Source: Candidatus Peregrinibacteria bacterium
Lineage (GTDB): Bacteria > Patescibacteriota > Gracilibacteria > UBA1369 > LOWO2-01-FULL-3
Direction of reading: 5' to 3'
NCBI GenBank assembly: GCA_018654255.1
Contig: JABILX010000004.1
Span: forward strand, 62,001-126,000
DNA: 64,000 bases
A model generated the notes under the pieces. That model worked only from the letters and a program-made list of their open reading frames with translations. It made no database searches and was not told the DNA's origin. Within the stretch, counting starts at the first letter, position 1, and every line of letters begins with the position of its first letter. A program made the translations under genes and the position numbers. This document shows, in pieces, positions 60,862 to 64,000 of the stretch.

Positions 60862-62163
60862 ATGCAATACGAAGTAAAATTATTACCAAAATCAACGGTA
60901 AAATTGACAATCGAAGTTCCAGCAGAGGAACTAAAAAAACACAAAGAAAAAGCAGCCGAAGATATCTCAAAAGATGTGAAAATACCTGGCTTTAGACCTG
61001 GTAAAGCGCCTCTAAACGTACTCGAACAACACGTCGATCCAAAGCATATTTTGGCTCACGCATTCGAAATTGCGACACAATATTCATACGCAGAAGCCGT
61101 CACAAAAGAAAAATTACGAGTCATTTCTAGACCAAAAATTAATTTCATTTCGGACACAACAAAAGCAGACGAACCACTAAAATTTGAGGCAGAAGTTGCA
61201 GTCCTTCCAAAAATAGAAGTAAAAAATCACAAAGAAATTTCTGTAAAAAAAGAAGAAGTAAAAGTCACAGAAAAAGAAATCGAAGACGTAATTGAAGACT
61301 TGAAAAAACATTTCACGGACTGGAAAGACGTGGATCGTCCTGTGAAAAAAGGCGATCGTGTCGAACTTGATTTTGAGGGATTTGAACCTGATAAAGACGG
61401 AAAAGCAGACAAGGCTCTAGAAAATACAGCCTCAAAAAACCACCCAATCGTAATGGGGGATAACGTGATGGTTCCTGGATTCGAAGACAACCTCCTCGGC
61501 CTAAAAAAAGATGAGAAAAAAGAATTTGAATTAACTTTTCCAAAAGAATATCACAAAAAAGATTTCCAAAATAAACGCGTTATTTTCAAAGTAGAGCTCA
61601 AAAGAATTGAAGAAGGGGTGAAACCAGAGCTAAACGAAGAGCTAATCGAGAAATTAACAGGTCAGAAGATGTCAATTGAGGAATTCAGAAAAGACGTCGA
61701 CAAAAACATCAGGGCGCAAAAAGAACAAAAAGCAATCCAAGAAAGAGAAAATAAATACTTGGAGGAATTGCTGAAAAGAGTTGAAGTTGAATTACCAGAC
61801 TCATTAATAGAAGAAGAAATCGACTTCATTATGCAGGACATGCAGCAAGACTTGGCACAAAAAGGCGTTCCATTCGAGAAATTTTTGGAGCAAACAAAGA
61901 TGGATCTCACAAAATTAAGAGAAAAATATCGTGAAGAAGCGGAAAGAAGAATCAAAACACGAATGGCTTTGATGCAGGTGATTGAGGAAGAAAAAGTTGA
62001 AATAACAGATAAGGAACTCGAAGATGAGATCACAAAAATGATTGAATTCTATCCAGAAGATCAAAGGACTCAAGTAAGAGAAGAGCTAACCAAAGACGAC
62101 GGAAAATTTAAACTAAAAAATAAACTTTTGTTAAGAAAATTTTTCGACAAAGTTTTAGGGTAG
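60862..62163 (+). CDS. tig: Trigger factor (ribosome-bound chaperone and prolyl isomerase)
   Basis: Binds at the ribosome exit tunnel and folds new proteins. The ribosome-binding loop GFRPGKAP lies near residue 44-51. The FKBP-type PPIase domain is at about 155-245 (GDRVELDFEGF, MVPGFEDNLLGL). The C-terminal helical arms run from about 260 to 433 (LPDSLIEEEIDFIMQDM). Length of 433 is normal. Its start is divergent from the giant operon, 173 bp apart. Confidence 0.95.
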   Translation: MQYEVKLLPKSTVKLTIEVPAEELKKHKEKAAEDISKDVKIPGFRPGKAPLNVLEQHVDPKHILAHAFEIATQYSYAEAVTKEKLRVISRPKINFISDTTKADEPLKFEAEVAVLPKIEVKNHKEISVKKEEVKVTEKEIEDVIEDLKKHFTDWKDVDRPVKKGDRVELDFEGFEPDKDGKADKALENTASKNHPIVMGDNVMVPGFEDNLLGLKKDEKKEFELTFPKEYHKKDFQNKRVIFKVELKRIEEGVKPELNEELIEKLTGQKMSIEEFRKDVDKNIRAQKEQKAIQERENKYLEELLKRVEVELPDSLIEEEIDFIMQDMQQDLAQKGVPFEKFLEQTKMDLTKLREKYREEAERRIKTRMALMQVIEEEKVEITDKELEDEITKMIEFYPEDQRTQVREELTKDDGKFKLKNKLLLRKFFDKVLG

Positions 62164-62188
62164 TTTGACCTAGCTGTACAAAAAAAGT

Positions 62189-62247
62189 TTGCATTTTGTT
62201 ATAAAAATGTATACATTTTGCATGCTCACTGAGTACAAATTGTACTC
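62189..62247 (+). promoter_or_regulatory. Promoter region with two palindromes
   Basis: Candidate TTGCAT (62189-62194) and TACATT (62212-62217), spacer 17 bp. The perfect palindrome AAAATGTATACATTTT (62204-62219) covers the -10 box. A second dyad, GAGTACAA-A-TTGTACTC, is at 62231-62247. Both are likely operators of the regulator encoded downstream. Confidence 0.7.
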
Positions 62248-62285
62248 GGGAGGGCAAATGGGCTAAATTCAATCATTACAATCAG

Positions 62286-62843
62286 ATGTTAAAGCGGCTT
62301 TTTACTTCAAACGTTCGTATTAAGTTGTTGCGGAAATTCCTTCTCAACCCCGAGGAGGAACATTACATTAGGCAACTTACCCGAGATCTTGATGAACAAA
62401 TCAATTCCGTTCGACGTGAACTTGATAATCTCAAGAAAACAGGTCTTTTGCGTTCAAAAATGAAAGCGAGAAAAAAATACTACTATATAAATCCAAATTT
62501 TATTTTCTTCAACGAATTTCGCTCAATGTTCCAAAAAGCAGAAAGTTCACTTCCAGCAATTGCAAAGAGGATTTCAGGGTTTGGAGACATTCAAGTGCTT
62601 ATTTTTTCAGGAATTTTCATAGAAAAAAATACCCCAGTAGACATGTTGATTGTCGGATCAATAGATAAAGAAAAGCTCACAGACTACCTGAACAAACAAC
62701 TTCCGCTCTCTAGATCAGTGAAGTTTACGATTATGACTCCTGAGGACTTCTCTTACAGGATAAAATGCAAGGATAAATTCGTTACAGACATCGTAAATGA
62801 CAAGGACAATATTATTCCTATAAAAAAGCTTGATCTTCAGTAG
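62286..62843 (+). CDS. Winged-helix transcriptional regulator with nucleotidyltransferase-like domain
   Basis: Predicted DNA-binding regulator of 185 aa. Residues 1-75 form a winged helix (VRIKLLRKFLLNPEEEHYIR, RRELDNLKKTGLLRSK), with a tyrosine-rich wing (KKYYYINP). Residues about 90-180 (VLIFSGIFIEKNTPVDMLIVG) look like the minimal nucleotidyltransferase-like fold often fused to such helices in archaea and CPR. The catalytic Gly-Ser and Asp pair is not evident, so it may not be an enzyme. The two palindromes just upstream suggest autoregulation. Confidence 0.78.
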   Translation: MLKRLFTSNVRIKLLRKFLLNPEEEHYIRQLTRDLDEQINSVRRELDNLKKTGLLRSKMKARKKYYYINPNFIFFNEFRSMFQKAESSLPAIAKRISGFGDIQVLIFSGIFIEKNTPVDMLIVGSIDKEKLTDYLNKQLPLSRSVKFTIMTPEDFSYRIKCKDKFVTDIVNDKDNIIPIKKLDLQ

Positions 62844-62858
62844 GGAAATAAGTATACT
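62830..62858 (+). promoter_or_regulatory. Promoter of rplS
   Basis: TTGATC (62830-62835), 17 bp and TATACT (62853-62858), upstream of the L19 ATG at 62889. The -35 box lies inside the end of the regulator gene. Confidence 0.8.
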
Positions 62859-62888
62859 CCCACTCGATGTTTTCCTAAAAGAACAAAG

Positions 62889-63500
62889 ATGACTAACTTA
62901 AAAATTCAAGAAATTCAGACCAAGAATATAAAGAAAATGCCAGCACTAAACACTGGTATGACAGTTCGAGTGCACCAAAAGATTAAAGAAGGAGAAAAAG
63001 AAAGAATCCAGATTTTTGAAGGGTTGATTATCAAAATTTCACACGGACACGGAGTAGATAAGACTTTAACAGTAAGAAAGGTTGTTGAAGGAATTGGAGT
63101 TGAAAAAATCTTCCCAATCCACTCTCCAAACATCGCAAAAATTGAAATTACAAAGAAATCTAAGGTAAGAAGATCAAAATTGTACTACATGAGAGAACGA
63201 TTTGGTAAATCAGCTCGTCTTAAAGGTAGATTCCTAACAGGAGAAGAGAAAGAAATGGAAGCAGCAATCGAAAAAGCACCAGCTGAGGAAGCTGAAGCTC
63301 CAGCTGAGGAAGCACCAGCTGCCGAGACTGAAGCACCTGCTGAGGAGGCACCTGCCGCTGAAGCTGAAACTCCTGCCAAGGAAGCCCCGGTCGCTGAGGA
63401 AGCACCAGCTGCCGAAGCTCCAGCCGAGGAGGCACCAAAAGAAGCTGAAGCCCCAGTCGCTGAAGAGGCTCCAGCCGAGGAGGAAAAGCCAGCTGCATAA
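62889..63500 (+). CDS. rplS: 50S ribosomal protein L19 with long Ala/Pro/Glu-rich tail
   Basis: Ribosomal protein L19 at the 30S-50S interface. Residues about 1-120 match the family: GMTVRVHQKIKEGEKERIQI, FEGLIIKISHG, VEKIFPIHSPNIAKIEI and SKLYYMRERFGKSARLK. From about residue 125 a tail of about 78 residues consists of repeats such as APAEEA and AAEAEAP. Usual L19 ends at about 115-130 residues, so the tail is an addition. The tail is strongly acidic, against the basic core. Followed 9 bp later by rnhB, as in many genomes. Confidence 0.95.
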   Translation: MTNLKIQEIQTKNIKKMPALNTGMTVRVHQKIKEGEKERIQIFEGLIIKISHGHGVDKTLTVRKVVEGIGVEKIFPIHSPNIAKIEITKKSKVRRSKLYYMRERFGKSARLKGRFLTGEEKEMEAAIEKAPAEEAEAPAEEAPAAETEAPAEEAPAAEAETPAKEAPVAEEAPAAEAPAEEAPKEAEAPVAEEAPAEEEKPAA

Positions 63501-63509
63501 ATTTTCAAA

Positions 63510-64000
63510 ATGGTTAAAAGGACCAAAAAAAATACCTTCCCCAAAACAAACGGGAGTTTTTTTGTTGCAGGAGTGGACGAGGCGGGAAGGGGACCACTCG
63601 CAGGTCCTGTTGTTGCTGCAGCAGTTATCTTGAAACCAGGTCAAAAACTACCAAATCTCAGAGATTCAAAGAAATTATCAGAAAAACAAAGAGAAATTCT
63701 CTTCGAGAAAATAACGAAAAACGCCATTGCATATGCAGTAACAGAAGTCTCAAATAAATATGTAGACAAGCATGGTCTTACAAAAGCAGTCCAAAAAGCC
63801 AACAATGACTCGATAAACAGGCTAGACCCACAACCAAATCACGTTTTGTTCGACGGAAACGACAAACAAACGACACCTCTTCCTTGCGAAACCATAATAA
63901 AAGGAGACACCTTCATTAGAGAAATTATGGCGGCTTCGATCATTGCGAAGGTCACACGGGATCGAAAAATGTACAAATTAGCAAAAAAACACCCTCTTTA
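63510..64000 (+). CDS. rnhB: Ribonuclease HII (partial, C-terminus outside window)
   Basis: Removes RNA primers and single ribonucleotides from DNA. The first 163 codons are inside the window. Catalytic Asp23-Glu24 lie in the family motif VAGVDEAGRGPLAGPV, followed by LRDSKKLSEKQRE and, near residue 113, VLFDGND with the third catalytic Asp. The MAASIIAKVTRDR motif near the end of the visible part carries the conserved Ser and Lys. Downstream of rplS, as is common. Confidence 0.95.
   Translation, partial: MVKRTKKNTFPKTNGSFFVAGVDEAGRGPLAGPVVAAAVILKPGQKLPNLRDSKKLSEKQREILFEKITKNAIAYAVTEVSNKYVDKHGLTKAVQKANNDSINRLDPQPNHVLFDGNDKQTTPLPCETIIKGDTFIREIMAASIIAKVTRDRKMYKLAKKHPL

Noticed and set aside
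1-64000. Alternative genetic code (UGA as glycine), known in Gracilibacteria and Absconditabacteria
   Set aside because: Several clear genes end at TGA at the expected place, and in-frame TGA codons are not found inside conserved domains.
1-64000. CRISPR array, given the Cas4-like domain in the DUF2779 protein
   Set aside because: No set of regularly spaced direct repeats with unique spacers was found anywhere in the window.

Overview
The window looks like a chromosomal segment of an uncultured Patescibacteria/CPR-type bacterium, possibly a Peregrinibacteria relative. This is inference from gene content: a standard stop-codon set including TGA, few biosynthetic genes, many proteins without a recognisable family, a 14-kb operon of giant unknown proteins, and short A/T-rich leaders with almost no Shine-Dalgarno sequences. 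Promoters are clear sigma-70 boxes (TTGACA / 16-18 bp / TATAAT). No 16S gene is present, so the taxonomy is not proven.

Layout. 1-5.9 kb: a truncated MscS channel gene, two tandem paralogous multi-domain genes with winged-helix-like modules (651 and 812 aa), and a small amphipathic membrane protein, all on the minus strand. 5.9-9.8 kb: a copper-resistance operon (CsoR repressor, an HMA / TauE-like / cupredoxin fusion, and the CopA ATPase) behind a promoter that overlaps a CsoR-type dyad. 9.8-22.6 kb: mainly housekeeping genes (typA, FAD oxidoreductase, RF-1-like hydrolase, Asp/Glu racemase with an attenuator-like leader, tRNA-Gln, asnS, nth, YjbQ family, M23 peptidase, rpmA) mixed with small unknown genes.

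22.6-38.9 kb is an accessory region. It holds a RelBE/YafQ-type toxin-antitoxin pair, a PHP / radical SAM / HAD trio, small single-gene units separated by a dispersed ~40-80 bp repeat, an HD hydrolase, an ankyrin protein, and a type I restriction-modification operon (hsdM, a TPR gene, hsdS, hsdR) followed by DUF2779 and DUF4268 nuclease-like genes. hsdS carries three perfect 12-bp repeats in its central spacer, as in the EcoR124 family. 39-45.9 kb is an integrative element: a winged-helix protein, a 48-aa ORF, a primase-helicase, a ribbon-helix-helix protein, a zinc protein, a strongly structured RNA-like region and a large serine recombinase. It ends inside a tRNA-His gene that supplies the last codons of the recombinase.

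46.3-60.7 kb is one minus-strand operon of six unknown genes (1161, 374, 86, 330, 121 and 2706 aa), with a consensus promoter at one end and a strong terminator at the other. It is the best candidate here for an undescribed system, probably membrane-associated. 60.8-64 kb returns to core genes: trigger factor, a winged-helix regulator with two palindromes in its promoter region, L19 with an Ala/Pro/Glu tail, and the start of RNase HII.
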